Shown here piece after piece: positions 14,655 to 21,663 of a DNA stretch of 21,980 nt. The DNA is from Patescibacteria group bacterium. GTDB lineage: Bacteria; Patescibacteriota; Patescibacteriia; UBA9934; GWF2-40-263. Position 1 is the first letter of the stretch. Each line of letters begins with the position of its first letter. A program made the translations under genes and the position numbers. The stretch is from NCBI GenBank assembly GCA_004298405.1, contig SCSL01000017.1:1-21980 (forward strand), in the 5' to 3' direction. Under the pieces are notes generated by a model, which did not search any database, was not told where the DNA came from, and saw only the letters and a list, made by a program, of their open reading frames with translations.

Positions 14655-15026
14655 ATGGTTCAACTACGAACGATGCTAAAAGTTGCAGACAACACGGGAG
14701 CGAAAAAGCTTCAGGTGATTCGTGTTCTTGGAGGATACCAAAAACGCTATGCGGTTATTGGAGATTTGGTGACGGCGGCTGTGAAAGAAGCGGTTCCACA
14801 CGGGAACGTGAAGAAGAGTGATATCGTGACGGCGGTGCTGGTGCGAGCTCGGAAGGAAACACGACGCAAGGATGGCACCTACATTCGATTTGATGAGAAC
14901 GCCGCGGTCATTATCGATAAGAAGTCCAAGGACCCAAAAGGGACCCGTATCTTCGGACCAGTCGCTCGGGAACTTCGTGGTCTTGGTTTTACAAAAATTG
15001 TTTCCCTCGCCCCTGAGGTCCTCTAA
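14655..15026 (+). CDS. rplN: Large ribosomal subunit protein L14
   Basis: This 50S protein lies at the subunit interface and is the RsfS silencing-factor target. It is 123 aa. It starts MVQLRTMLKVADNTGAKKLQ and carries VRARKETRRKDGTYIRFDEN, then GTRIFGPVARELR. Length and motifs are standard. It is separated from rpsQ by 8 nt. Confidence 0.98.
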   Translation: MVQLRTMLKVADNTGAKKLQVIRVLGGYQKRYAVIGDLVTAAVKEAVPHGNVKKSDIVTAVLVRARKETRRKDGTYIRFDENAAVIIDKKSKDPKGTRIFGPVARELRGLGFTKIVSLAPEVL

Positions 15027-15031
15027 TCTCT

Positions 15032-15355
15032 ATGAACATCAAAACAGGCGACAAGGTCCGCGTCATGGCGGGGAAAGATAAAGGGAAACAAGGAATCGTT
15101 CTTCAGGTATTCCCCAAGCTTGAGCGTGCGGTTGTAGAAGGAGTGAACCTCATGACAAAACACTTGCGCAAGCAAGCCAATCGACCAGGACAGAAGATTG
15201 AATTCCCTGGACCTCTCCACATTTCAAATCTTCAAATCATCTCTGCAAAGACTGGGGCGACTGGCCGAGTGGGATATAAACAGATTGAGAAGGAAGGGAA
15301 GAAAACCAAAATTCGGACGATCCGCTTCAAGGGTCAGTCCGAGGATATTGAGTAA
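15032..15355 (+). CDS. rplX: Large ribosomal subunit protein L24
   Basis: This 50S assembly initiator is 107 aa. It starts MNIKTGDKVRVMAGKDKGKQ, which is the KOW motif, and continues GIVLQVFPKLERAVVEGVN and KQANRPGQKIEFPGP. The C-terminal part is basic. It is packed 5 nt after rplN. Confidence 0.97.
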   Translation: MNIKTGDKVRVMAGKDKGKQGIVLQVFPKLERAVVEGVNLMTKHLRKQANRPGQKIEFPGPLHISNLQIISAKTGATGRVGYKQIEKEGKKTKIRTIRFKGQSEDIE

Positions 15356-15363
15356 GCATGTCT

Positions 15364-15906
15364 ATGGCATTTCAAATGTTTTACAAACAAGAAGTTGTTC
15401 CAAAACTCAAGACTGAGTTTGGCTATAAGAACGTGCATGGTGTACCGACCGTAAAGTCGGTTACGCTTAACGTGGGTTTGGGAGCAGGATTGAAAGAGGC
15501 AAAGTATATCGAAACCGCTGAGAAAACACTCACAAGGATTTCAGGACAAAAGCCCGTTGCTACAAAGGCACGGAAATCCATTTCCACCTTCAAGATTCGA
15601 GAAGGAAACGTCGTGGGGATGAAAGTAACCTTGCGTGGAAAACGCATGTGGGACTTCTTGGAGAAGCTTATCAAGGTTTCTCTCCCACGAGTTCGAGATT
15701 TTCGAGGGCTTTCTCAACAGGCCTTTGATGGACAAGGGAATTACTCCATCGGCTTCAAAGAGCACATCGCGTTTCCAGAAATTCGTAGCGATGAGATTGA
15801 ACTCATTCACGGACTCCAGGTCACGATTGCTACTTCCGCAAAAAACGATGCAGAGTCCAAGTCCCTCCTTACCCATCTGGGTCTCCCTCTCAAAAAAGAG
15901 ACATAG
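15364..15906 (+). CDS. rplE: Large ribosomal subunit protein L5
   Basis: This 5S rRNA-binding protein of the central protuberance is 180 aa from ATG 15364. It begins MAFQMFYKQEVVPKLKTEFG and carries VKSVTLNVGLGAG, TKARKSISTFKIREGNVVGM and LPRVRDFRGLS. Another ATG at 15358, two codons earlier, could also serve. It has C at -1, whereas 15364 has the T found at every other start here, so 15364 is preferred. The effect on the protein is two residues. Confidence 0.96.
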   Translation: MAFQMFYKQEVVPKLKTEFGYKNVHGVPTVKSVTLNVGLGAGLKEAKYIETAEKTLTRISGQKPVATKARKSISTFKIREGNVVGMKVTLRGKRMWDFLEKLIKVSLPRVRDFRGLSQQAFDGQGNYSIGFKEHIAFPEIRSDEIELIHGLQVTIATSAKNDAESKSLLTHLGLPLKKET

Positions 15907-15909
15907 TCT

Positions 15910-16095
15910 ATGGCAACCGAAAATCAAATTGCAAAATCAAAGAAGCGTGCCAAGTTCTCCACGAGGATTGTCCATCGATGTTGGCGTTGTGGACGTTGTC
16001 GAGGGTATATGCGCGCCTTTGGACTCTGTCGCATCTGCTTCCGAGAATTAGCAAACCGAGGAGAGATTCCGGGAGTAAGAAAATCAAGCTGGTAG
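15910..16095 (+). CDS. rpsZ: Small ribosomal subunit protein S14, zinc-binding type Z
   Basis: This 30S head protein is 61 aa, the short zinc-ribbon form. Cys24, Cys27, Cys40 and Cys43 form the C-x2-C...C-x2-C zinc site around GRCRGYMRAFGL. It ends GEIPGVRKSSW, matching the family. The long C-minus form (rpsN) is not in this window. It follows rplE by 3 nt. Confidence 0.97.
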   Translation: MATENQIAKSKKRAKFSTRIVHRCWRCGRCRGYMRAFGLCRICFRELANRGEIPGVRKSSW

Positions 16096-16110
16096 TTTGA
16101 AAAACTCATT

Positions 16111-16503
16111 ATGATGACTGATCCAATTTCAGACATGCTGACGCGTATTCGTAATGCTCAGGCCGTTCGCAAAACGGAGCTGTCTTTTCCGTACTCCAAT
16201 ATCAAGTTTGCGATCGCAAAGATTTTGGAAAAGGAAGGATATGTTGCCCGTGCCTCTGAGGTACAGGAAGCGAAGTTTCCTGTGATTCGCTTGGAACTGA
16301 GCTATGAAGACAACCAGCCCAAGATTCACATGGTGCGTCGTGTGAGTCGACCGGGAGCTCGGGTCTATGCGAAATCCACGGAACTTCCAACAGTTCTTTC
16401 TCATATGGGTATCGCCATTGTCTCTACGCCAAACGGATTGATGACAAATAAAGAAGCCCGTGCACGACATTTGGGAGGCGAAGTAATCTGTGAGATCTCA
16501 TAA
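16111..16503 (+). CDS. rpsH: Small ribosomal subunit protein S8
   Basis: This 30S platform protein is the autoregulator of the spc operon in E. coli. It is 130 aa. It starts MMTDPISDMLTRIRNAQ, then SFPYSNIKFAIAKILEKEGY. The C-terminal signature STPNGLMTNKEARARHLGGE is present. Two ATG codons are in tandem (16111 and 16114); the first has T at -1. The family start is usually MTDPI, so either could be used. Confidence 0.97.
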   Translation: MMTDPISDMLTRIRNAQAVRKTELSFPYSNIKFAIAKILEKEGYVARASEVQEAKFPVIRLELSYEDNQPKIHMVRRVSRPGARVYAKSTELPTVLSHMGIAIVSTPNGLMTNKEARARHLGGEVICEIS

Positions 16504-16511
16504 CGACCACT

Positions 16512-17069
16512 ATGTCTCGAGTCGGAAAAAAATCAATCGTGATTCCTCAAGGAGTTGATGTCACTGTGAACGGCCAAACCGTGCAGGTGAAGGGACCAAA
16601 GGGGGAGTTGGCGGAAGTATTAAATATCGCTGTGGTGGCCACACTCGCTCAAGGCGAAGATGGTCAAGAGGTTCAATTTACCGTCACACAGGAACAGGAT
16701 AAAAATGAGCGTGCCCAGTGGGGAACGGCTCGAGCGCTTGTTGCGAATATGGTTGAGGGGGTGACGAAAGGATTTACCAAGAAGCTTGAGGTGAATGGCG
16801 TTGGATACCGTGTAAACTTGCAAGACCGAACACTCGTTTTGAATGTGGGATTCTCTCACGAAGTTCCTGTTGAGCTTCCTGTGGGGGTCAATGCAGAGGT
16901 AGAAACAAACATCATCACGATTACCGGAGCGAGTAAACATGATGTTGGATCGTTTGTCGATACCTTGCGAAAGATTCGTAAGCCAGAACCGTATAAAGGA
17001 AAAGGAATTAAATACGTCGAAGAGACGATTCGCCGAAAGGCGGGAAAGTCTCAGAAGGCGGGTGAATAG
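16512..17069 (+). CDS. rplF: Large ribosomal subunit protein L6
   Basis: This 50S protein near the factor-binding site is 185 aa. It starts MSRVGKKSIVIPQGVDVTVN and carries VKGPKGEL, RALVANMVEGVTKGFTKKLE and GVGYRV. The signature RKPEPYKGKGIKYVEETIRR lies near the end. A short insertion relative to the family is seen around the acidic AQGEDGQEVQFTVTQEQ stretch. No Shine-Dalgarno. Confidence 0.97.
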   Translation: MSRVGKKSIVIPQGVDVTVNGQTVQVKGPKGELAEVLNIAVVATLAQGEDGQEVQFTVTQEQDKNERAQWGTARALVANMVEGVTKGFTKKLEVNGVGYRVNLQDRTLVLNVGFSHEVPVELPVGVNAEVETNIITITGASKHDVGSFVDTLRKIRKPEPYKGKGIKYVEETIRRKAGKSQKAGE

Positions 17070-17070
17070 T

Positions 17071-17427
17071 ATGAGTGTAGCTGTTGTGAAAAAACATGCG
17101 CACGCGCTTCGGCGCGCCGCGCGAACCCGAGCCCGTTTGCATGGGACAGCGCAGTCTCCACGAATGAGTGTGAAGCGCAGTCTTAAGCATATCTACGTTC
17201 AGCTCATCAACGACGACGAAGGGAAAACCGTTGCGTCTGCTTCTGATAAAGAGGTACAGACCAAGGGAACCCCATTGGAGATTGCTCGTGAAGTAGGGAC
17301 GATGATTGGGAAGAAGGCACAAGCTCTTGGGATCACCAAGGCGGTCTTCGATCGAGGAGCCTATCGGTATCATGGACGTGTCGCGGCTCTTGCCGATGGC
17401 GCTCGTCAGTCAGGACTAACCTTCTAG
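17071..17427 (+). CDS. rplR: Large ribosomal subunit protein L18
   Basis: This 5S rRNA-binding protein is 118 aa. It carries RAARTRARLHGTAQSPRMSV, RSLKHIYVQLINDDEGKTVA and FDRGAYRYHGRVAALADGAR, all family blocks. The frame runs on upstream inside rplF, but ATG 17071, 1 nt after the rplF stop, is the family start. GGTGA at 17061-17065, 5 nt before the ATG, is the only Shine-Dalgarno-like sequence I found at a good distance in the ribosomal cluster, and it overlaps rplF codons. Confidence 0.96.
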   Translation: MSVAVVKKHAHALRRAARTRARLHGTAQSPRMSVKRSLKHIYVQLINDDEGKTVASASDKEVQTKGTPLEIAREVGTMIGKKAQALGITKAVFDRGAYRYHGRVAALADGARQSGLTF

Positions 17428-17428
17428 T

Positions 17429-18022
17429 ATGGCAATGGAAAACAACACAAAAACAGCAAACACCACCGCTCATCAAAAACGCGAAGGGGGACGAGGTGGC
17501 CGGGGCGATGGTCAGAATGATCGTCGCCGTCCTGGTCGTGGACGAGGAAAGCGTGAAGAGCGTGCCCCTCGAGAGTTCGAGCAGAAGATTCTCGATCTTG
17601 CACGCGTGACGCGCGTCACCGCTGGGGGAAAGCGTATGTCATTTCGCTGTGCGCTTGTCATTGGTGACAAGAAGGGTCGCGTAGGCTTTGGCGTCGCCAA
17701 GGGGGGAGATGTACAGATCGCGATTGAAAAAGCTTACAAGCAGGCAAAAAAGCACGTGCTCACCGTCCCCCTTTTACACGATACGATTCCCCATCCAGTG
17801 TGGGTGAAGTATGGTTCTGCTCTCATTCTCTTGAAACCAGCCCCAAAAGGAACCGGACTGAAATCTGGTGGAGCGGTTCGGATGATCCTGGAGTTTGGTG
17901 GTGTTCCGAATGCCGTTTCAAAGATCGTCAATTCAAGCAACAAAATTAATATCGCCAAAGCAACATTAGAGGCTCTTAAACAGCTTCGTGTAAGAGAGGA
18001 AGAAGTTTCTCCTAACGCCTAA
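17429..18022 (+). CDS. rpsE: Small ribosomal subunit protein S5
   Basis: This 30S accuracy protein at the mRNA entry site is 197 aa. A ~45-residue N-terminal extension is rich in Arg, Gly and Asp (GGRGGRGDGQNDRRRPGRGR) and is probably disordered. The core then begins FEQKILDLARVTRVTAGGKR, followed by FRCALVIGDKKGRVGFGVAK and the C-terminal GTGLKSGGAVRMILEFGGV. It starts 1 nt after the rplR stop. Directly after it, where rpmD (L30) normally lies, there are only 3 nt before rplO. Confidence 0.97.
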   Translation: MAMENNTKTANTTAHQKREGGRGGRGDGQNDRRRPGRGRGKREERAPREFEQKILDLARVTRVTAGGKRMSFRCALVIGDKKGRVGFGVAKGGDVQIAIEKAYKQAKKHVLTVPLLHDTIPHPVWVKYGSALILLKPAPKGTGLKSGGAVRMILEFGGVPNAVSKIVNSSNKINIAKATLEALKQLRVREEEVSPNA

Positions 18023-18025
18023 CGT

Positions 18026-18466
18026 ATGCCGCTTACACTTCATTCAATTCAACCACAAAAGGGAGCCACCAAAGGAAAGAAGCGCATCGGACGCGGCCTT
18101 GGATCTAAAGGCACCTATTCAGGCCGTGGGGTAAAAGGGCAGAGCGCTCGCTCAGGTGTGTCTGGCTTGCAAAAGCTGGGTATTCGTCAGGTGATGCTTG
18201 CCACGCCAAAAGCCCGAGGGTTTAAGAGCAATCGTCCTGAGGCGCAGGTGGTAAATGTTGGAGATCTTTCTAAACAATTTGCGGCTGGAGCGAAAGTTTC
18301 TCCTACGATTCTAGAAAAGAAGGGACTTGTTGTGTCGGCTACTCTTCCCGTGAAGATTCTCGCTGCTGGGACGATCACGATTGCCATTACTCTTACCGAC
18401 TGTGCGGTCTCTGTTGCTGCCAAGGAAAAAATTGTGGCAGCCGGTGGAACCGTCGTTGAACGTTAA
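18026..18466 (+). CDS. rplO: Large ribosomal subunit protein L15
   Basis: This late-assembling 50S protein is 146 aa. The glycine/basic N-terminal arm is recognisable as RIGRGLGSKGTYSGRGVKGQ followed by SARSG. The C-terminal half has PEAQVVNVGDL and VSAAKEKI-type residues (VSVAAKEKIVAAGGTVVER). The first ATG has T at -1 and lies 3 nt after rpsE. Confidence 0.96.
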   Translation: MPLTLHSIQPQKGATKGKKRIGRGLGSKGTYSGRGVKGQSARSGVSGLQKLGIRQVMLATPKARGFKSNRPEAQVVNVGDLSKQFAAGAKVSPTILEKKGLVVSATLPVKILAAGTITIAITLTDCAVSVAAKEKIVAAGGTVVER

Positions 18467-18474
18467 TTTCCTGT

Positions 18475-19740
18475 ATGAATACGCTTGTCAGGATTTGGAA
18501 AACACGCGAGGTTCGCAATAGCGTCCTCTTTATCGTTGCCATGCTCGTGATTTTCCGTATCACCGCTCATATTCCTGTCCCAGGTGTTGATGCTACAGCC
18601 CTCAAAAACATTTTTAGTGGGGACAACCAATTTTTTGGACTTCTGAATATTTTCTCTGGTGGAACCCTTGAGAGTTTTTCTGTCGTGGCGATGGGGGTGA
18701 TGCCTTACATCACCGCCTCGATTATCTTTCAGCTATTGGGCATGATCGTGCCTGCCGTTGAGGAAATGCAGAAAGAGGAACAGGGTCGACAAAAGATCAA
18801 CCAGTGGACACGACTCGCAACCGTTCCGCTTTCCTTTATTCAGGCCTACGGACTCATTCTCCTCCTTTCTCAGCAGGGACAATTTTTTACGACAGGGGGA
18901 ATGGCGACCATCTTGTTCGCGATGGTCAGTTTGAGTGCAGGAACACTCTTCCTGATGTGGATCGGAGAACTTATCTCGGAAAAGAATGTGGGAAACGGGA
19001 TTTCCATTATCATTCTTGCGGGGATCGTTGCGGGACTCCCCACATTCCTCAGTCAGTCGCTGTCCGTGTATGATCGTAGTCAGCTTATTACCATGATTAC
19101 GTTTGTGGTTGTGGCGATTATTACGGTTGTGGCGATCGTGGTCATGAATGAGGCTCAGCGAAATATTCCCGTGCAGTATGCGCGCGCCGTGCAAGGTGCA
19201 CGACTTTCTGGCGCGGTGAGCTCACACATTCCTTTGCGTCTTAACATGGGCGGTGTGATTCCGATCATCTTCGCGATTTCTATCGTCTTGTTCCCAACCG
19301 TGCTTGCGCAATTTTTCCTCAATGCAAAAACCGACTTCTTGCGCGAGGCCGCCACATGGACGCTTCAGATATTTCAAAATCAAACGGTCTACGGCATAGT
19401 GTATTTCGTTCTCGTATTCCTTTTTGCCTACTTTTATACGGCCGTGATCTTCCATCCCGATCAGGTCGCTGAAAATATTCAAAAGCAAGGAGGATTTATC
19501 CCTGGTATTCGTCCTGGAAAACAAACAGCAGATTATCTTGGTTGGGTTGTCAATCGACTCCTTCTGACAGGCGCCCTGTTTCTGGCGATCATCGCTGTCC
19601 TTCCTGTGATCATGCAACAGGTCACAGGAAATGCGAATCTCGTTATTGGAGGAACGTCCGTCCTCATTATTGTTTCTGTGATTATCGATGCGGTGAAGCA
19701 AATTGAAGCCCAGCTCACCATGCGAGAATACGAAGTATAA
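18475..19740 (+). CDS. secY: Protein translocase subunit SecY
   Basis: This is the pore subunit of the Sec translocon in the inner membrane, 421 aa with about ten hydrophobic helices. The first helix follows KTREVRNSVLF and leads to the plug region VPGVDATALKN. The family block GVMPYITASIIFQLLG comes near residues 70-85, and SEKNVGNGISIII and IRPGKQTADYL (cytoplasmic loop near helix 9) are present. It ends QIEAQLTMREYEV. It is the last gene before a terminator, closing the spc operon. Confidence 0.98.
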   Translation: MNTLVRIWKTREVRNSVLFIVAMLVIFRITAHIPVPGVDATALKNIFSGDNQFFGLLNIFSGGTLESFSVVAMGVMPYITASIIFQLLGMIVPAVEEMQKEEQGRQKINQWTRLATVPLSFIQAYGLILLLSQQGQFFTTGGMATILFAMVSLSAGTLFLMWIGELISEKNVGNGISIIILAGIVAGLPTFLSQSLSVYDRSQLITMITFVVVAIITVVAIVVMNEAQRNIPVQYARAVQGARLSGAVSSHIPLRLNMGGVIPIIFAISIVLFPTVLAQFFLNAKTDFLREAATWTLQIFQNQTVYGIVYFVLVFLFAYFYTAVIFHPDQVAENIQKQGGFIPGIRPGKQTADYLGWVVNRLLLTGALFLAIIAVLPVIMQQVTGNANLVIGGTSVLIIVSVIIDAVKQIEAQLTMREYEV

Positions 19741-19741
19741 A

Positions 19742-19769
19742 AACCGCCGCCTCTAGCGGGCGGTTTTTT
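19742..19769 (+). terminator. Rho-independent terminator after secY
   Basis: AACCGCC (19742-19748) pairs with GGCGGTT (19759-19765) around a 10-nt loop, and the T-run 19764-19769 follows. It starts 2 nt after the secY stop and separates adk from the ribosomal operon. Confidence 0.88.
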
Positions 19770-19773
19770 GTTT

Positions 19774-19782
19774 TGCTAGACT
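19774..19782 (+). promoter_or_regulatory. Extended -10 promoter of adk, near-leaderless
   Basis: TGC-TAGACT (TG at 19774-19775, -10 box 19777-19782) is an extended -10 element that can work without a -35 box. It lies just after the secY terminator. The predicted start, about 19789, is 2 nt before ATG 19791. Confidence 0.6.
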
Positions 19783-19790
19783 ACGCGCAT

Positions 19791-20423
19791 ATGATGCACA
19801 AGATATTGCTCATGGGTCCTCAAGGAAGCGGAAAAGGAACCCAAGCTGAGAAACTTTCTGCGCAACTTGGAATTCCCGCCTTTGGCATGGGTCAGCTTTT
19901 ACGTGATGAAATTGCGAGTGGATCAGATCTGGGCGCGAAGTTCGACGTCATTTTGAAGCGTGGCGACCTCGTGAGCGATGAAGATGCCGCTCAGATGCTT
20001 AAGCAACGTCTCGCCAAATCGGACACACAAAACGGTTATATCCTCGACGGCTATCCGCGGAATCTTTCTCAGTATGCCGCGTTTGATTTTGACACACCCA
20101 CGCACGTGATCGTGATCGATGTTCCGCGCGAGGAATCACTCAAGCGTCTTGGAGGTAGACTCACGTGCCGCGGATGTGGAAGAGTAGGCGCGATGGCAGA
20201 CGGTCTCAAACCCGGTGATCTGTGTGCGTGTGGAGGGGAGTGGTATCAACGCGACGACGATACCCCTGCGGCGATCACGCGACGGCTCGAAATTTACGAA
20301 AATGATACCTCGCCTGTTATTGCGAAGTATGCTGAACTGGTGAAGCGCATAGATGGGCTAGGGTCTGTCGATGAAGTGTTTGAGAAGATTCTTCAAGTTC
20401 TCTCTTCTTCACAGCCGCTTTAG
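19791..20423 (+). CDS. adk: Adenylate kinase
   Basis: This enzyme catalyses ATP + AMP = 2 ADP in the cytoplasm. It is 210 aa. The P-loop GPQGSGKGT lies at residues 9-17, the AMP-binding region GMGQLLRDE at 32-40 and DGYPRN at 86-91. A long LID with zinc-type cysteines lies at ~120-157. These are Cys126 and Cys129 (C-x2-C), then Cys145 and Cys147, spaced C-x-C rather than the usual C-x2-C. The frame runs back to a TTG at 19773, but ATG 19791 (T at -1) fits; ATG 19794 is next. The stop lies inside a short hairpin. Confidence 0.96.
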   Translation: MMHKILLMGPQGSGKGTQAEKLSAQLGIPAFGMGQLLRDEIASGSDLGAKFDVILKRGDLVSDEDAAQMLKQRLAKSDTQNGYILDGYPRNLSQYAAFDFDTPTHVIVIDVPREESLKRLGGRLTCRGCGRVGAMADGLKPGDLCACGGEWYQRDDDTPAAITRRLEIYENDTSPVIAKYAELVKRIDGLGSVDEVFEKILQVLSSSQPL

Positions 20424-20478
20424 CGGCGTTCCGAGCGTGTCATGTCGCTCGCGAGCGAAATGACGGGGCTAAAGCCCC
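20414..20478. repeat. Cluster of three palindromes between adk and map
   Basis: Three hairpins stand side by side. GCCGC (20414-20418) pairs with GCGGC (20423-20427) and includes the adk stop. GTCAT-g-TCGCTCG (20439-20451) pairs with CGAGCGA-a-ATGAC (20452-20464), a near-perfect 26-nt palindrome. GGGGCT (20465-20470) pairs with AGCCCC (20473-20478). None has a T-run, so they are not standard terminators; they look like REP-type elements. Confidence 0.65.
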
Positions 20479-20484
20479 TGAGAA

Positions 20485-20490
20485 TATAAC
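20485..20490 (+). promoter_or_regulatory. Possible -10 box (TATAAC) for map
   Basis: TATAAC ends 4 nt before ATG 20495. No good -35 box is seen and the spacer region is occupied by a palindrome. If active, the transcript would be leaderless; the spacing is slightly short for that. Confidence 0.35.
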
Positions 20491-20494
20491 AAGT

Positions 20495-21277
20495 ATGTCC
20501 CTCACCAAAACAGACAAAGAAATAGATTCCATGCGACGCGGCGGCGCCCTGCTTTCGCGTGCGTTGAAGGCGGCTGTGGAAGCGATTGCACCAGGTGTCA
20601 CATTGTGTGAGATCGACGCTATTGGTGAGCGCGTGATTGTAGAAGGCGGCGGAGTGCCGTCGTTCAAAGGGTATCGACCCAGTCCGAATGACACACCATT
20701 TCCAAGCACGATTTGTATCTCTGTGAACGACGAAGTGGTACATGGACTTGGGAATCGCGACCGGAAACTTCTCGAAGGCGACATTGTTGGGCTCGACATC
20801 GGTTGTTGGTTTGAAGGGTTGTGTACGGACATGGCGGTAACCGTGCCGGTTGGAAACGTCTCTTCTGAAGCACGGAAACTCATGGATGTGACAAAAGCCT
20901 CACTCATGGCAGGAGTCACCGTAGCCAAGGTTGGGAACGAAATTTCAGACATCTCGCGTGCGATCGAGGAATACGTCAGGCCGCATGGCTATGGCATCGT
21001 TCGCGCCCTCGTCGGCCACGGGGTCGGTCATCAAGTTCATGAAGCTCCACATGTTCCCAACTATGTTTCTGATCGGTATCCAAAAGTCGTGATCGAAGAC
21101 AAGATGTGTTTAGCCTTGGAGCCGATGTTGGGGTTAGGTGGCGACTTTCATGTGGATACAGCAAGAGACGGGTGGTCGATCGTGATGAGTGATGGGTCGC
21201 TTGGTTCGCATTTTGAAGTGACAATTGCTATCACCAAAGAAGACGGCGCAGAGATTCTCACACCGCTCCCCGTATGA
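20495..21277 (+). CDS. map: Type I methionine aminopeptidase
   Basis: This enzyme removes the initiator methionine from nascent proteins with a two-metal site. It is 260 aa. The substrate His83 is in NDEVVHGLG. The metal ligands are Asp101 (GLDIG), Asp112 (CTDMA), His175 (VGHGVG), Glu209 (LALEP) and Glu241 (HFEVT), and His182 is also conserved. All are present, so it should be active. It lacks the N-terminal SH3-binding zinc extension of some type I enzymes. It overlaps ruvX by 4 nt (ATGA), so the two are co-translated. It follows adk as in many bacteria, but infA does not follow it. Confidence 0.97.
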   Translation: MSLTKTDKEIDSMRRGGALLSRALKAAVEAIAPGVTLCEIDAIGERVIVEGGGVPSFKGYRPSPNDTPFPSTICISVNDEVVHGLGNRDRKLLEGDIVGLDIGCWFEGLCTDMAVTVPVGNVSSEARKLMDVTKASLMAGVTVAKVGNEISDISRAIEEYVRPHGYGIVRALVGHGVGHQVHEAPHVPNYVSDRYPKVVIEDKMCLALEPMLGLGGDFHVDTARDGWSIVMSDGSLGSHFEVTIAITKEDGAEILTPLPV

Positions 21278-21663
21278 GAATTTTGGGAATCGATTATGGC
21301 GACAAAAAGATCGGTCTTGCCTTTGGAGAGACGAGTGCGCGTGTAGCTGTACCGCTTGACGTGATCCGCAACGAAGGGGCGGTTACGATTGAGGCTCTTA
21401 TCCGTCGAATACAGGAAGAAGACATCGACCAAGTTGTCGTCGGAGTTCCGCTTCCGCAAGGGAATCATTCGAGTGTACAATTAGAAAAGACAAGGGACTT
21501 TATCGCGATGCTCGCACAGATCGTTTCTATTCCTGTTGTAGAAGAGGATGAATCGTTTACGTCAGTCGAGAGTGTTCGTCTCCAACAAGAATTTCATGCG
21601 CAAGCAGATGAAGATGCCCTCGCGGCCATGCTGATCGTGCAAAGTTATATTGACCAACTATGA
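21274..21663 (+). CDS. ruvX: RuvX/YqgF-family Holliday junction resolvase-like nuclease
   Basis: This RNase H-fold nuclease is implicated in 16S rRNA 5'-end processing and in Holliday junction resolution in some species. It is 129 aa, close to family length. GIDYGDKKIGLA at residues 5-16 carries catalytic Asp7. VVVGVPLPQG at 54-63 is the GLP-like loop. Acidic residues follow at EEDESFTS (90-97) and ADEDALAAML (111-120), with Asp114. The usual DER-TT motif reads DESFTS, so its Arg is Ser here. It overlaps map and the next gene by 4 nt each. Confidence 0.93.
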   Translation: MRILGIDYGDKKIGLAFGETSARVAVPLDVIRNEGAVTIEALIRRIQEEDIDQVVVGVPLPQGNHSSVQLEKTRDFIAMLAQIVSIPVVEEDESFTSVESVRLQQEFHAQADEDALAAMLIVQSYIDQL

